Assembly: GCA_963724665.1 (NCBI GenBank)
Contig: CAVRVH010000012.1
Span: 186,001 to 250,000 of the forward strand
DNA from: DASUPK01 sp963724665
GTDB lineage: Bacteria > Actinomycetota > Thermoleophilia > Solirubrobacterales > 70-9
Reading direction: 5' to 3'
DNA length: 64,000 nt
Shown here: positions 26,501-35,535 of the stretch, piece by piece
Position numbering within the stretch: position 1 is the stretch's first letter
How the letters are laid out: every line of letters begins with the position of its first letter
The notes under the pieces: generated by a model
The model's input: the letters and a program-made list of their open reading frames with translations, nothing else
The model's database searches: none
Told to the model about the DNA's origin: nothing
Translations under genes and position numbers: made by a program

Positions 26501-28087
26501 GCGGCCCTGGTCCGGATCGCGGGCCAGGAGCGCTACATCGCCGCCGAGGACGCCGGCCTCTACCGCGACGCGCTCGGCGTGCCGCCACCGGCCGGACTGC
26601 CGGAGAGCTTCCTGGAGCCGGTCGAGGACGCGCTCACATCCCTGGTCCGCCGTTATGCGGCCACCCACGTTCCCTTCCCGACCAGGCAGCTCGCCGACCG
26701 CTACGGCGTCGACCCGACCTCGGCGCTGAAGGAGCTGGAGCGCTCGGGCGACGTGGTTCGCGGTGAGCTTCTACCGGGAGGAAGCGCCCGAGAGTGGTGC
26801 GAGGCGGACGTATTGCGCCGCTTGCGGCGAGCCAGCCTGGCCCGCCTGCGCAAGGAGGTGGAGGCCACCGACCCGCGCGAACTGGCCAGGTTCCTGCCGA
26901 GCTGGCAGAACGTCGATGCCCACGGCCGCTCCGGCGCGGGCACCGACCGGCTGCGCGAGGCTCTCATCTCGCTGCAGGGGGTGGCGCTCACGCCGAAGAC
27001 GTGGGAGCAGGACGTCCTTCCTCGGCGGCTCGGCTCCTACAGCCCCACCTGGCTCGACGATCTCTGCACCAGCGGTGAGCTCGTCTGGGTGGGCGCCGGG
27101 TCGCTCGGGCGCAACGACGGCAAGGTCGCCCTGTACTTCCGCGAGGACGTTCGCCTCGCCGGCCCGCCGCCGGGAAACGCCAAGCTGGATGTGCCGGAGG
27201 GCGAGATCCACGACGCCATTCGGGAGCGACTCTCCCAGGGCCCCTGCTTCTGGCTCGACCTGCTCGAGCTGGAGGGATCGCCCGAGGAGCTCCACGAGGC
27301 CCTCTGGGACCTGGCCTGGTCCGGCGAGGTGACCAACGACGCCTTTGCTCCCCTGCGGGCTCCGCGTCTGAGGTCCGCTCAGCGCTCTGAGCGCGGCGGA
27401 CGCCGGTTCGCCCGGCGACGCGCGGCCGCGGCGGGAACGGTGATCGGGCGCTGGTCGTTGAGCGCGCCGCTGTTCGAGGGCGCCCCCTCGGCAGGGCCGC
27501 GGACGCGCGCCCTCGCCGAGCTGCTGCTCGAGCGCCACGGGATCGTCACCCGCGAGACCGCCATCGCCGAGAGCATCCCCGGCGGCTTCGCCTCCATCTA
27601 CGGTGAGCTTCAGAACCTCGAGCTGCTCGGCACCGCTCGGCGCGGCTACTTCGTGGAGGGCCTCGGAGGAGCCCAGTTCGCCCTGCCGGGAGCGGTCGAG
27701 CGCCTGCGCAGCCTGCCGCGGACGGAGGGCGAGCTTCAGGTGCTCGCCGCGACCGATCCGGCGAACCCATACGGCGCCACCCTCTCGTGGCCCAAGCTCG
27801 AGGGACAGCGGCGGCCCGCCCGCACGGCGGGGGCCTACGTGATGCTTCGCGACGGAGAGCCGCTCCTCTATGTCGAGCGCGGCGGCAAGGGGATCCTGCG
27901 GCTGCAGAAGCTCGCTGACGGCGAGTTCATCGAGGCTCTCGGCGCGCTCGCCGAGGCGGCACAGGCCGGCCAGATCGAGAAGCTGGCGGTTGAGCGCGTG
28001 GACGGGGAGCCGGTGATCGGCTCGGGCCTGGAGGCTGCGCTGATCGAGGCGGGCTTCAGACGGCAGCCGCGCAAGCTCGTGGCGTAG
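23582..28087 (+). CDS. lhr: ATP-dependent DNA helicase Lhr, long actinobacterial form
   Basis: A 1501-residue SF2 helicase. The Lhr-core helicase is in the N-terminal 850 residues: Walker A APTGSGKT (Lys56), motif Ib-like GLRTGDTP, DEIH box at 162-165, ATSSLELGIDMG and QRVGRAGH (motif VI). The winged-helix and Lhr-specific domains follow. The 600-residue C-terminal extension is the long Lhr-CTD seen in mycobacterial Lhr. The enzyme tracks 3'-5' on DNA, unwinds RNA:DNA hybrids and is induced by DNA damage in actinobacteria. The neighbouring glycosylase gene starts three bases after the stop, the same lhr-nei order as in mycobacteria. Confidence 0.95.
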   Translation: MSTSATPKSPLQPFSKPVRKWFEASFEAATPAQAAGWPAIASGNHTLICAPTGSGKTLASFLWGIDRLAREPDLLGSGVRIVYISPLKALSYDIERNLRAPLQGIRAPILVGLRTGDTPQSERRKMRREPPDILITTPESLYLMISSGAREILGGVEAVIVDEIHAVAPSKRGSHLALTLERLDHLGEHSIQRIGLSATQRPLERIGQFLVGAGRECEIVDASEPKQLDLEIVVPVEDMVEPSPLDNKRRDGADTGKTPHPDLKHSPERIDPGPIEASLDPKTNTRSIWPAIYPELLRLVREHSSTIVFVNNRRASERIAKRLNEMHNDELEEELPATEHAGNSKNGDKAPPEIARAHHGSLSHEERALVEELLKSGELPCLVATSSLELGIDMGAVDLVIQVESPKSVTRGLQRVGRAGHTLGEVSKGRIFPKFRADLLECAVVARRMRTGEIEETIIPQNPLDVLAQHLVSMAALDEWEIDEVEKLVRSAQPFSELSREQLENVLDMLDGRYPSERFAELRPRIVWDRTKGTMRGRPGARQLVVANAGTIPDRGLYGVHLPDGRRVGELDEEMVYEARPGQTFLLGASTWRIEEITRDRVIVTPAPGTPGAVPFWRGDGIGRPAELGRAIGAFSREAVNADPKQLAKDNDLDKLAAQNLVNYLTEQQAATRVVPSDEAIVIERFRDEIGDWRLCVLSPFGGRVHAAWGLALAAKIRDDKDLEADAIWSDDGIVIHLPDADEPPPGDLVMIEPDELDDLVIRELSGSALFGARFRENASRSLLIPRAWPGKRTPLWQQRLKSQSLLEVARDFPRFPVILETYREVMRDVLDLPALKELLRDLHSRKITMVEVETPTASPFASSLLFDYVATYMYEGDTPNAERRAAALALDRDLLAELLGQEELRELIDPEALEEVAAQLQHLTEAGLTKDRDGLQQILRRLGDLTAEECEQRTEEGYSAASMLEKLVKERRAALVRIAGQERYIAAEDAGLYRDALGVPPPAGLPESFLEPVEDALTSLVRRYAATHVPFPTRQLADRYGVDPTSALKELERSGDVVRGELLPGGSAREWCEADVLRRLRRASLARLRKEVEATDPRELARFLPSWQNVDAHGRSGAGTDRLREALISLQGVALTPKTWEQDVLPRRLGSYSPTWLDDLCTSGELVWVGAGSLGRNDGKVALYFREDVRLAGPPPGNAKLDVPEGEIHDAIRERLSQGPCFWLDLLELEGSPEELHEALWDLAWSGEVTNDAFAPLRAPRLRSAQRSERGGRRFARRRAAAAGTVIGRWSLSAPLFEGAPSAGPRTRALAELLLERHGIVTRETAIAESIPGGFASIYGELQNLELLGTARRGYFVEGLGGAQFALPGAVERLRSLPRTEGELQVLAATDPANPYGATLSWPKLEGQRRPARTAGAYVMLRDGEPLLYVERGGKGILRLQKLADGEFIEALGALAEAAQAGQIEKLAVERVDGEPVIGSGLEAALIEAGFRRQPRKLVA

Positions 28088-28090
28088 GGG

Positions 28091-28897
28091 ATGGCGGAGG
28101 GAGATTCGATCCTCCGGATCGCGCGCCGGCTCGGTGAGCGCCTCGGCGGCGAGGCCGTCTCCGTTCGCACTCCCGGTCAGCGGCGCCCTGACGGACTGCC
28201 TGCGTCCGAGCTCGACGGGCGCACTCTCGAGCGCGCGGAGAGCCGCGGCAAGCACCTGATCCTCCACTTCGATGGCGGGCTCGTCCTGCACAGCCACCTC
28301 GGCATGCGTGGCAGCTGGCAGGTCTACGAGGAGGGCGAGCGCTGGCGCCGGCCCGCGCGCGACGCCTGGATCGCGCTTGCCGGCGACCGAGCGGAGGCGG
28401 TCAACTTCGGAGGCTCCAAGATGCGGATCGTCCGCGAGGTGCAGCTGAACCGCGACCCGCGTCTGGCCCGGCTCGGCCCCGATGTGCTGGCCGAAGACTT
28501 CGATCCGCGGGTGGCGGTCGCCCGGATCCGCTCGACCGGGCCGGACCTGAAGCTCGGCGACGCCCTTCTCGGCCAGAGGCTGGTCGCCGGCATCGGCAAC
28601 ATCTTCAGGTCGGAGGGGTGCTTCGCCGCCGGGATAGACCCGCGCACCCCCGTCGGCGGGGTCAGCGACGACGAGCTCGTGACGGTCCTCGACGCCACGC
28701 GCACCCTCATGCTCGAGGCGGTCGACACCGGGCGTCAGCCGAACCAGGTCTACCGCCGCGCCGGGATGCCCTGCCCGGTCTGCGGGACCAAGATCCTCTC
28801 GCAGGCCCAGGGCGAGACCGCTCGGACGACCTACTGGTGCCCCAGCTGCCAGCCGGAGCACACGCCCCACCGCCCGGAGGCGCCTGAGCAGCGATAA
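28091..28897 (+). CDS. Fpg/Nei-type DNA glycosylase, Nei2-like, lacking the catalytic proline
   Basis: A 268-residue protein with the Fpg/Nei fold: EGDSILRIARRLGERLGG, ESRGKHLILHF, LHSHLGMRGSW, the H2TH region GDALLGQRLVAGIGNIF, and a C-terminal zinc finger (CPVCGTKI ... YWCPSCQ). Family enzymes use the proline exposed after Met removal as nucleophile (MPEG...). Here residue 2 is alanine (MAEGDS), while the following Glu is kept. The reading frame upstream offers no Pro start. It may have lost glycosylase/lyase activity or act as a damage-binding partner of Lhr. It follows lhr after three bases and is certainly cotranscribed. Confidence 0.85.
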   Translation: MAEGDSILRIARRLGERLGGEAVSVRTPGQRRPDGLPASELDGRTLERAESRGKHLILHFDGGLVLHSHLGMRGSWQVYEEGERWRRPARDAWIALAGDRAEAVNFGGSKMRIVREVQLNRDPRLARLGPDVLAEDFDPRVAVARIRSTGPDLKLGDALLGQRLVAGIGNIFRSEGCFAAGIDPRTPVGGVSDDELVTVLDATRTLMLEAVDTGRQPNQVYRRAGMPCPVCGTKILSQAQGETARTTYWCPSCQPEHTPHRPEAPEQR

Positions 28898-28908
28898 TCC
28901 CCCGCGGG

Positions 28909-29607
28909 ATGGAGAACCGGGCTAGACAAGGGATCGTCGAGCTGCTCGGACGCGTACCCCTCTTCTCGGAGCTCTCGCCCGAGGAGCTTGAGCGGGTCGC
29001 CCAGGTGGCGATTCCGCGGAGCTTTCCGGCTGACACCCGAGTGTTCCACGAGGGTGACCCGGGAGACGCCTGCTACATCGTCAGTCAGGGCAGCTGCCGC
29101 GTGATCAGGCAGCACTCCGACGGGCGAGTGATCACCCTTGCGACGCTCGGCCCCGGGGCGATCTTCGGCGAGCTCGCGATGCTCGACGGCGAGCGCCGCT
29201 CCGCCAGCGTGGAGGCGGCCGAGAACACGGAGCTGCTCGCCCTCCCGGCGTCGGATGTGCGCACGCTGATCCGCAAGCACCCCGAGATGGCCGAGAAGCT
29301 CGTCGTGGCGCTCACCCGCAGGCTTCGCGACGCCAACGAGCGCATCGCCCGCCAGTCCTTCCAGACGGTGCCGAGTCGCGTGGCGGGCGTTCTGAACCAG
29401 CTCCTCGCCGAGGAGACGGTCACCCCTCTGGTCGCGGACGGCGTCACGATCAGGTTGCGGCAGTCCGACCTCGCCCAGATGGCGGGCACGTCACGCGAGA
29501 GCGTCAGCCGCTTCCTCGCCACCCTCGAGCGCGCCGGGGTGGTCCAGGTGGGCAGGGGCCGTGTCACGGTGATCCAGCCCGAGCGCCTCGACGCTTACAT
29601 TTTCTAG
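28909..29607 (+). CDS. Crp/Fnr-family transcriptional regulator
   Basis: A 232-residue regulator. The cyclic-nucleotide-binding-like domain is at about 15-130 (VPLFSELSPEELERVAQVAI, FHEGDPGDACYIVSQGSCRV, GPGAIFGELAMLDGERRSAS). The FGELAxxxxxxRSA pattern matches cAMP-binding Crp proteins. The C-terminal winged helix is at about 170-232 (RLRQSDLAQMAGTSRESVSR). No Fnr-type cysteine cluster is present. GATAAT (28893-28898) just upstream of the ATG is a likely -10 for an almost leaderless mRNA, so it may be expressed separately from lhr-nei. Confidence 0.92.
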   Translation: MENRARQGIVELLGRVPLFSELSPEELERVAQVAIPRSFPADTRVFHEGDPGDACYIVSQGSCRVIRQHSDGRVITLATLGPGAIFGELAMLDGERRSASVEAAENTELLALPASDVRTLIRKHPEMAEKLVVALTRRLRDANERIARQSFQTVPSRVAGVLNQLLAEETVTPLVADGVTIRLRQSDLAQMAGTSRESVSRFLATLERAGVVQVGRGRVTVIQPERLDAYIF

Positions 29608-29648
29608 ACATCGGCCGCTCGTCTGACTTCACGGACCAACGCACCCGG

Positions 29649-30278
29649 ATGGTGCAGCGTCAGCTGCGCCATCGCGGGATCGACGACGAGCGGGTCCTTT
29701 CCGCGATGGCCACGGTGCCGCGCGAGCACTTCGTGCCCGACCAGGTTCGCGACAGCGCTTACAACGACTCGGCGTTGCCGATCGGCCACGAGCAGACCAT
29801 CTCGCAGCCGTGGGTGGTCGCCGCGATCTGTCAGGCTCTTCGGCTCGAAGGTGAGGAGAAGGTGCTCGAAATCGGCACCGGTTCCGGCTACTCGGCGGCG
29901 GTGCTGGCCCAGCTCGCGCAGCGCGTGGTCAGCATCGAGCGCGTCCCGGAGCTCGGCGAGACCGCCCGGCGCAAGCTCGACGAGCTCAGCATCGACAGCG
30001 TCGAGGTGATCATCGGGGACGGCAGCCGCGGGTATCCCGAGGAGGCTCCTTACGACGCGATCGCCGTGCACGCTGCCACTCCGGAGGCCCCGCACAGCCT
30101 GCTCGCGGAGCTCGCGGGGGACGGACGGCTCGTGGTCCCCATCGCGACCGGATCGGCCGATCTGCTGGTGGCCTTCATCCGCGAGGACGGCACCCTGCGC
30201 CAGGAGACGATCGGCCCCTGCCGCTTCGTCCCCCTGATCGGCGCCGAGGGCTTCAACCCCCCTGAGACTCGGCAATAA
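29649..30278 (+). CDS. pcm: Protein-L-isoaspartate O-methyltransferase
   Basis: A 209-residue class I SAM-dependent methyltransferase that starts repair of isoaspartyl damage in aged proteins. It shows the PCMT signature VPREHFVPDQVRDSAYND, ALPIGHEQTISQPWVVA, SAM motif I VLEIGTGSGYSAAVLA and post-I VVSIERVPEL. The first codons upstream (DFTDQRTR in frame) resemble the N-terminus of relatives but offer no standard start codon. The ATG at 29649 is therefore used, giving an N-terminus comparable to other bacterial enzymes. Confidence 0.92.
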   Translation: MVQRQLRHRGIDDERVLSAMATVPREHFVPDQVRDSAYNDSALPIGHEQTISQPWVVAAICQALRLEGEEKVLEIGTGSGYSAAVLAQLAQRVVSIERVPELGETARRKLDELSIDSVEVIIGDGSRGYPEEAPYDAIAVHAATPEAPHSLLAELAGDGRLVVPIATGSADLLVAFIREDGTLRQETIGPCRFVPLIGAEGFNPPETRQ

Positions 30279-30279
30279 G

Positions 30280-30285
30280 TAGGCT
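30280..30285 (+). promoter_or_regulatory. -10 element for leaderless ASCH gene
   Basis: TAGGCT at 30280-30285, six bases before the GTG at 30292, with no ribosome binding site between. Confidence 0.45.
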
Positions 30286-30291
30286 CGGCGG

Positions 30292-30696
30292 GTGAACTCC
30301 GCCCTCTACGTCCTCAACTTCTATTCGCCGATCTTCGTGGACCAGCTGCGCAGCGGCCGCAAGACCGCGACGATCCGGCTGGGCGACAAGTCCCGCAAGT
30401 ACAAGCGCGGGCAGGTCGTCTGGATCACGATCGGATATCGCCATCAGGCCCGGGAGAAGATCTTCGCCGCGGTGATCGACGACGTGGAGGTGAAGAGGGT
30501 CGCCGAGCTCTCCCCCCGCGACATCGAGCACGACAACCCGGAGTTCCGGCGGCGCGAGGAGACGGTCGACTTCCTGGAGAAGATCTACACGCGACCCATC
30601 GGCGAGGATGACACCGTCACGGTGATCCGCTTCTCGCAGATCGTCGAAAGGCCAAGCACTCAGTTCGGCAATGGCGAGACGCCTTCCCGAAACTGA
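30292..30696 (+). CDS. ASCH-domain protein
   Basis: A 134-residue protein with a PUA-like ASCH fold: FYSPIFVDQLRSGRKTATIR contains the GxKxxTIR motif, followed by KYKRGQVVWITIGYR and the terminal VTVIRFSQI strand. ASCH domains bind RNA or modified nucleosides; some are amidohydrolases for modified cytidine. The function here is open. It starts with GTG. The next gene begins six bases after its stop, so the two are likely cotranscribed. Confidence 0.8.
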   Translation: MNSALYVLNFYSPIFVDQLRSGRKTATIRLGDKSRKYKRGQVVWITIGYRHQAREKIFAAVIDDVEVKRVAELSPRDIEHDNPEFRRREETVDFLEKIYTRPIGEDDTVTVIRFSQIVERPSTQFGNGETPSRN

Positions 30697-30702
30697 TTCA
30701 GC

Positions 30703-31176
30703 GTGGCTGAATACCGCTTCCTGACAACCTGGCTGCTCGAGGCTCCGCAGGAGCGGGTCTGGGACGCCATCTACGAATCCGAGCGCTGGCCGGAGTGGTG
30801 GCACGGCGTCCTCGAGGCCGACAAGCTCGAGGAGGGAGACGAATCGGGCGTCGGGCAATACGGGCGCTACGTCTGGAAGTCGAAGCTGCCCTACAGGCTC
30901 GAGTTCTTCGTGCGGACCACCAAGGTCGAGAAGCCCCATCTCCTGGAGGGCAACGCCGAGGGCGAGCTCGCCGGAGTCGGGCGCTGGCGCCTGTTCGAGC
31001 GGGACGGCGTCACGGCGGCCCTTTATGAGTGGAACGTACACACGACCCGCGCATGGATGAACCTGCTGGCGCCGCTCGCGCGGCCGATCTTCGCCGTCAA
31101 CCACGACTACGTGATGCGAAACGGCGGCAACGGGCTAGCCGAGCTGCTCGGCGCTCCCCTCCTGGCCATCGACTAG
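30703..31176 (+). CDS. SRPBCC-family (START-like) protein
   Basis: A 157-residue helix-grip protein: LTTWLLEAPQERVWDAIYES, WPEWWHGVLEADKLEEGDES and TTRAWMNLLAPLARPIFAVN. The WPEWW motif is common in polyketide-cyclase/dehydrase-like members that bind lipophilic ligands. It starts with GTG six bases after the ASCH gene. The stop codon lies in the first copy of a tandem ACTAGTTGA repeat (31172-31189). The specific role is unknown. Confidence 0.8.
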   Translation: MAEYRFLTTWLLEAPQERVWDAIYESERWPEWWHGVLEADKLEEGDESGVGQYGRYVWKSKLPYRLEFFVRTTKVEKPHLLEGNAEGELAGVGRWRLFERDGVTAALYEWNVHTTRAWMNLLAPLARPIFAVNHDYVMRNGGNGLAELLGAPLLAID

Positions 31177-31189
31177 TTGAACTAGTTGA
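31172..31189 (+). repeat. Tandem nonamer upstream of groES
   Basis: Two exact adjacent copies of ACTAGTTGA, the first containing the stop codon of the SRPBCC gene. They lie about 35 bases upstream of the groES -10 element and may be chance or a regulator site. Confidence 0.4.
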
Positions 31190-31223
31190 CTCGTTGGTCA
31201 CGAGCCCGGAGCGCGGCTCTGGC

Positions 31224-31268
31224 TACAATCAGACCGGCTGGCTGGCACTCTCCTATCGAGAGTGCCAA
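31224..31268 (+). promoter_or_regulatory. groESL promoter -10 and CIRCE operator
   Basis: TACAAT (31224-31229) is a good -10. It is followed at 31242-31268 by CTGGCACTC-N9-GAGTGCCAA, a near match to the CIRCE element (TTAGCACTC-N9-GAGTGCTAA) bound by the heat-shock repressor HrcA. It lies at the start of the leader, as expected for HrcA repression of groESL. A clear -35 was not found. Confidence 0.88.
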
Positions 31269-31317
31269 AGACGCCACAGGCTTGAGAAACGCCCAACCCA
31301 GCTAGGAGGAATTGCCG

Positions 31318-31605
31318 ATGAAGTTGAAGCCGCTAGGCGACCGCCTGATCGTTCAGGCAGTCGAGGAGGAAGAGACGACCGCAAGTGGGATCGTCCTTCC
31401 CGACACAGCGAAGGAGAAGCCGCAGAAGGGCAAGGTGCTCGCTGTCGGCGACGGAGAGGTCAAGGAGGACGGCACGCGCCGCCCCCTGGACGTAAGTGAG
31501 GGCGACGAGGTCCTCTACTCCAAGTACGGAGGCACCGAAATCACTGTCGACGGCGACGAGCTGCTCGTCCTGCGCGAGTCGGACGTGCTCGCGAAGGTCG
31601 GCTAG
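31318..31605 (+). CDS. groES: Co-chaperonin GroES
   Basis: A 95-residue 10-kDa chaperonin that caps the GroEL chamber. It shows KLKPLGDRLIVQAVEEEETT, the mobile loop ETTASGIVLPDTAKEKPQKG and the terminal DELLVLRESDVLAKV. The AGGAGGA ribosome binding site (31304-31310) supports the ATG at 31318; a TTG six bases earlier is less likely. First gene of the heat-shock operon, under the CIRCE element. Confidence 0.97.
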   Translation: MKLKPLGDRLIVQAVEEEETTASGIVLPDTAKEKPQKGKVLAVGDGEVKEDGTRRPLDVSEGDEVLYSKYGGTEITVDGDELLVLRESDVLAKVG

Positions 31606-31636
31606 TCCCGGGACTTAGGAAGGAGCAAGCACACAT

Positions 31637-33274
<1,638 letters not shown>

Positions 33275-33310
33275 CGAGTACGCTCAGCCCTAACAGGCGA
33301 GTGTTCTTTG

Positions 33311-33343
33311 AGAGGCCCGGCTCACGCCGGGCCTCTTGCTTTT
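33311..33343 (+). terminator. Rho-independent terminator of groESL
   Basis: An 11-base perfect stem (AGAGGCCCGGC with GCCGGGCCTCT) around a TCAC loop, followed by TGCTTTT. Confidence 0.93.
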
Positions 33344-33353
33344 CTGGGCCGCG

Positions 33354-34256
33354 CTAGCTCTCGGTTCCGAGCACGGCACCCATCGGTCGGGGTTCGACCC
33401 CAAGCGACTCGGGGTCGGCTGTGCCGCGCTCGGTCGTCATCGGAACCTCCATCAGCTCGGCCTCCTCCCAGGTCGCGAACACGGACGAGCCGGCCAGCAG
33501 CTCGAGGGCTCTCAGGCCGGACCGGACCAGAGGGGTCGGCACGTGCACCAGCGGCCGGTTGCGCCCGGTCGTCTCCAGGACGCGCTCAACGATGTCGTCG
33601 TAGGAGAGGACCTCCGGACCGGCGAGCTCATAGCGCCCATCGGCGCTCTGGCGCGATCCGTTGATCGCCGATGCGACGCATCTGGCGACGTCCCGCGCCC
33701 AGATCGGCTGATACAGCGCGCGTCCCCCGCCGCTGACCGGGACCGCCGGCAGGAGCGAAAGTCGCTTCAGCAGCGTGATCCACGGATCGCCCGGCCGATA
33801 GACGATCGACGGCGCAAAGACCGTCGTCCGTAGCGGCGACTCGCGCACGGCGTGCTCGGCCAGCGCCTTCGAGCGGAAGAAGCGCGTTCGCTGGAAGCCG
33901 GTCGCTCCCATTGCCGAGAAGAAGACGAAGCGCGAGGTGCCGGCCCGCTCCGCCAGCCGCAGCAGCCGGATTGTGGCGAGTCCGTTGAGCTCCTCGATCG
34001 TCCCTCCGGGCTGATCGCGAATCGTTGCAGCGAGGTGGATCACGGTGTCCACTCCGCGCATCGCGTGGCGGATCGAAAGGGGATCCCGGAGGTCGCCGAG
34101 CGTGATCTGGACGTCGACCCGGTGCTCCCCGAGCTTCCTCGGGTCGCGAACGAGCACTCTGACCTGGTGGCCCTCGTCCAGCAGTGCGGGCAGCAGCTCC
34201 GCGCCGACGACGCCGGTTGCTCCCGTAAGGAGGATCACGGGCGCCACGATAGCCAC
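33354..34256 (-). CDS. NAD(P)-binding epimerase/NDUFA9-like atypical SDR
   Basis: A 300-residue Rossmann-fold protein: ILLTGATGVVGAELLPALLD binds the dinucleotide, followed by LGDLRDPLSIRHAMRGVDTV, HLAAT and VFFSAMGATGFQRTRFFRSK. The usual YxxxK is replaced by a FFRSK segment, as in atypical (NmrA/NDUFA9-like) SDRs that serve quinone or sensing roles rather than a fixed reaction. The start is GTG (34256, with in-frame GTGs at 34247 and 34238). It is convergent with groESL across the terminator and divergent from the ferredoxin gene. Confidence 0.82.
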   Translation of the reverse strand: MAIVAPVILLTGATGVVGAELLPALLDEGHQVRVLVRDPRKLGEHRVDVQITLGDLRDPLSIRHAMRGVDTVIHLAATIRDQPGGTIEELNGLATIRLLRLAERAGTSRFVFFSAMGATGFQRTRFFRSKALAEHAVRESPLRTTVFAPSIVYRPGDPWITLLKRLSLLPAVPVSGGGRALYQPIWARDVARCVASAINGSRQSADGRYELAGPEVLSYDDIVERVLETTGRNRPLVHVPTPLVRSGLRALELLAGSSVFATWEEAELMEVPMTTERGTADPESLGVEPRPMGAVLGTES

Positions 34257-34363
34257 CGGCCGCAGGCACGCGCCGGGGCGCCGCAGTGCCTAGAATGTCG
34301 CGTTCCGCGGCGCCCGATGGGGCGCCGCAGTCGCAACCACCACTTGGGAAAGGATTAGGCCTC

Positions 34364-34630
34364 TTGGCATACGTCATCGCAGAGCCGTGTATCGGCGAGA
34401 AGGACAATTCCTGCGTAGAGGTCTGCCCCGTCGACTGCATCCACCCGACTCCGGACGAGCCCGACTACGACAACGTCCAGCAGCTCTTCATCGACCCGGA
34501 CGAGTGCATCGACTGCGACGCCTGCGTGGAGGCCTGTCCCGTGGACGCCTGCTTCGCCGAGGACCAGCTTCCCGAGGAGTGGTCCAAGTACACGCAGATC
34601 AACCTCGACTACTACAAGTCGAAGGCCTAG
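34364..34630 (+). CDS. fdxA: 7Fe ferredoxin (3Fe-4S/4Fe-4S)
   Basis: An 88-residue electron carrier starting with TTG. Cluster ligands: Cys9, Cys17 and Cys21 in the N-terminal motif (AEPCIGEKDNSCVEVCPVDC) and CxxCxxCxxxCP at 48-58 (CIDCDACVEACP). The pattern matches FdxA-type ferredoxins of actinobacteria, with a 3Fe-4S and a 4Fe-4S cluster. The family-conserved second residue A-Y-V-I-A-E supports the TTG at 34364, after a GGGAAAGGA stretch. TAGAAT at 34291-34296 is the likely -10, giving a leader of about 60 bases. Confidence 0.95.
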   Translation: MAYVIAEPCIGEKDNSCVEVCPVDCIHPTPDEPDYDNVQQLFIDPDECIDCDACVEACPVDACFAEDQLPEEWSKYTQINLDYYKSKA

Positions 34631-34746
34631 CCTCAAAGCTTCCTCCCTGATCGGCCTGCGCCAGGCGCGATCCTCGCCTACCCAACTTTCGTCCAGAATT
34701 GCCGAATTCTGTGTAGCTTCGCGCCCGAGCGTCGATTCGTCCGGGG

Positions 34747-35304
34747 ATGGCCCGCTGGACGCGCTACTTCGCCCTCCTCTCCCTGGCCGTGGCGGCAATG
34801 GTCGCGCCCGCCGTGGCAAGCGCCGACCCGTACGCGGGTCTGCTTGCGCCCGAATCGGCGTGTCCGGGGCAGGACGACGCCTCCCTCCCGGACGCGATGC
34901 AGGTCGACGCGATGGTGTGCATGCAGCGTTGGGCACGACACCAGGAACACCTCTCGGGTCTGCACGTCTCCAAGAAGCTGCGCACCTCATCCACTCATAA
35001 GGCCCGCGACATCCGGCGCTGCGGGCAGTTCAGCCACTACGCCTGCGGGCGGAACGCCTTCTACTGGGAGCAGCGGGTCGGCTTCTTCCGCGGCACCTAT
35101 GGAGCCGGCGAGAACCTGGCCCTCACCTACGGGGCCGACACGACCGCCCGCGGTGCGATGGATCTTTGGCTCAACTCGGCTGAGCACCGCCGGATCATGC
35201 TGACGCCGAGGTACCGCGAACTCGGGGTGACACTCGTCACCGGCCAGTTCGACGGCAATGACGGCGCACACATCTGGGTCGCCCAGTTCGGCTACCAGCA
35301 CTGA
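34747..35304 (+). CDS. Secreted CAP (SCP/PR-1)-domain protein
   Basis: A 185-residue secreted protein. The signal peptide is at 1-26 (FALLSLAVAAMVAPAVASA), followed by a CAP domain with SGLHVSKKLRTSSTHKARDI, CGQFSHYACG, GAGENLALTYG and DLWLNSAEHRRIMLTPRYRE. The His and Glu of the CAP cavity are present (FSH, GEN, EHR). Three cysteines in the mature part may form one disulphide. CAP proteins bind sterols, lipids or metal; the bacterial role is mostly unknown. It precedes the structured-RNA candidate region. Confidence 0.88.
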   Translation: MARWTRYFALLSLAVAAMVAPAVASADPYAGLLAPESACPGQDDASLPDAMQVDAMVCMQRWARHQEHLSGLHVSKKLRTSSTHKARDIRRCGQFSHYACGRNAFYWEQRVGFFRGTYGAGENLALTYGADTTARGAMDLWLNSAEHRRIMLTPRYRELGVTLVTGQFDGNDGAHIWVAQFGYQH

Positions 35305-35535
35305 GCCCGCAAGAATTCGCGGGAGGGCTGAGTAGTTCACACGGAGCAAGAGCCGTGTCTACTGCTGTAGGCGAGGGTCCTCGGCGGCGGTAGCTTGAGC
35401 GAACCAATGTCTCCGGCTTAAGGACGGCAGGTGCCGGGGTCGGTCGCGGCGGCGAAAGGGAGCGTGCCGCGGCCACTGTGATCCGATGTGAGCCCGCGGG
35501 CCGGCAATTGACTGCCGGCCCGCTCGCTTTTCCCC
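35305..35535 (+). ncRNA. Candidate structured RNA downstream of the CAP gene
   Basis: This stretch has stable local structure and ends in an intrinsic terminator. Hairpin 1: CCCGC with GCGGG around AAGAATTC (35307-35324). Hairpin 2: AGTAG-ttc-ACACGG pairs with CCGTGT-CTACT (35331-35363). Hairpin 3: CGAG-GGTC-CTCG (35372-35383). The terminator is at 35496-35531. The order GGCAGGTGCC, GAAAGGGA, GCCACTGTGA (35426-35480) resembles parts of a cobalamin riboswitch, but the GGTG..TCC loop is missing and a B12 box is only vaguely present. It could be a 3' UTR, an sRNA or a degenerate riboswitch. The distal part is antisense to the GT87 gene end. Confidence 0.3.

Noticed and set aside
35426..35510. 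Cobalamin riboswitch on the plus strand
   Set aside because: Some words match in order, but the conserved GGTG...TCC internal loop is missing, the B12 box is very degenerate, and no downstream plus-strand gene would be controlled. Kept only as an unassigned RNA candidate.
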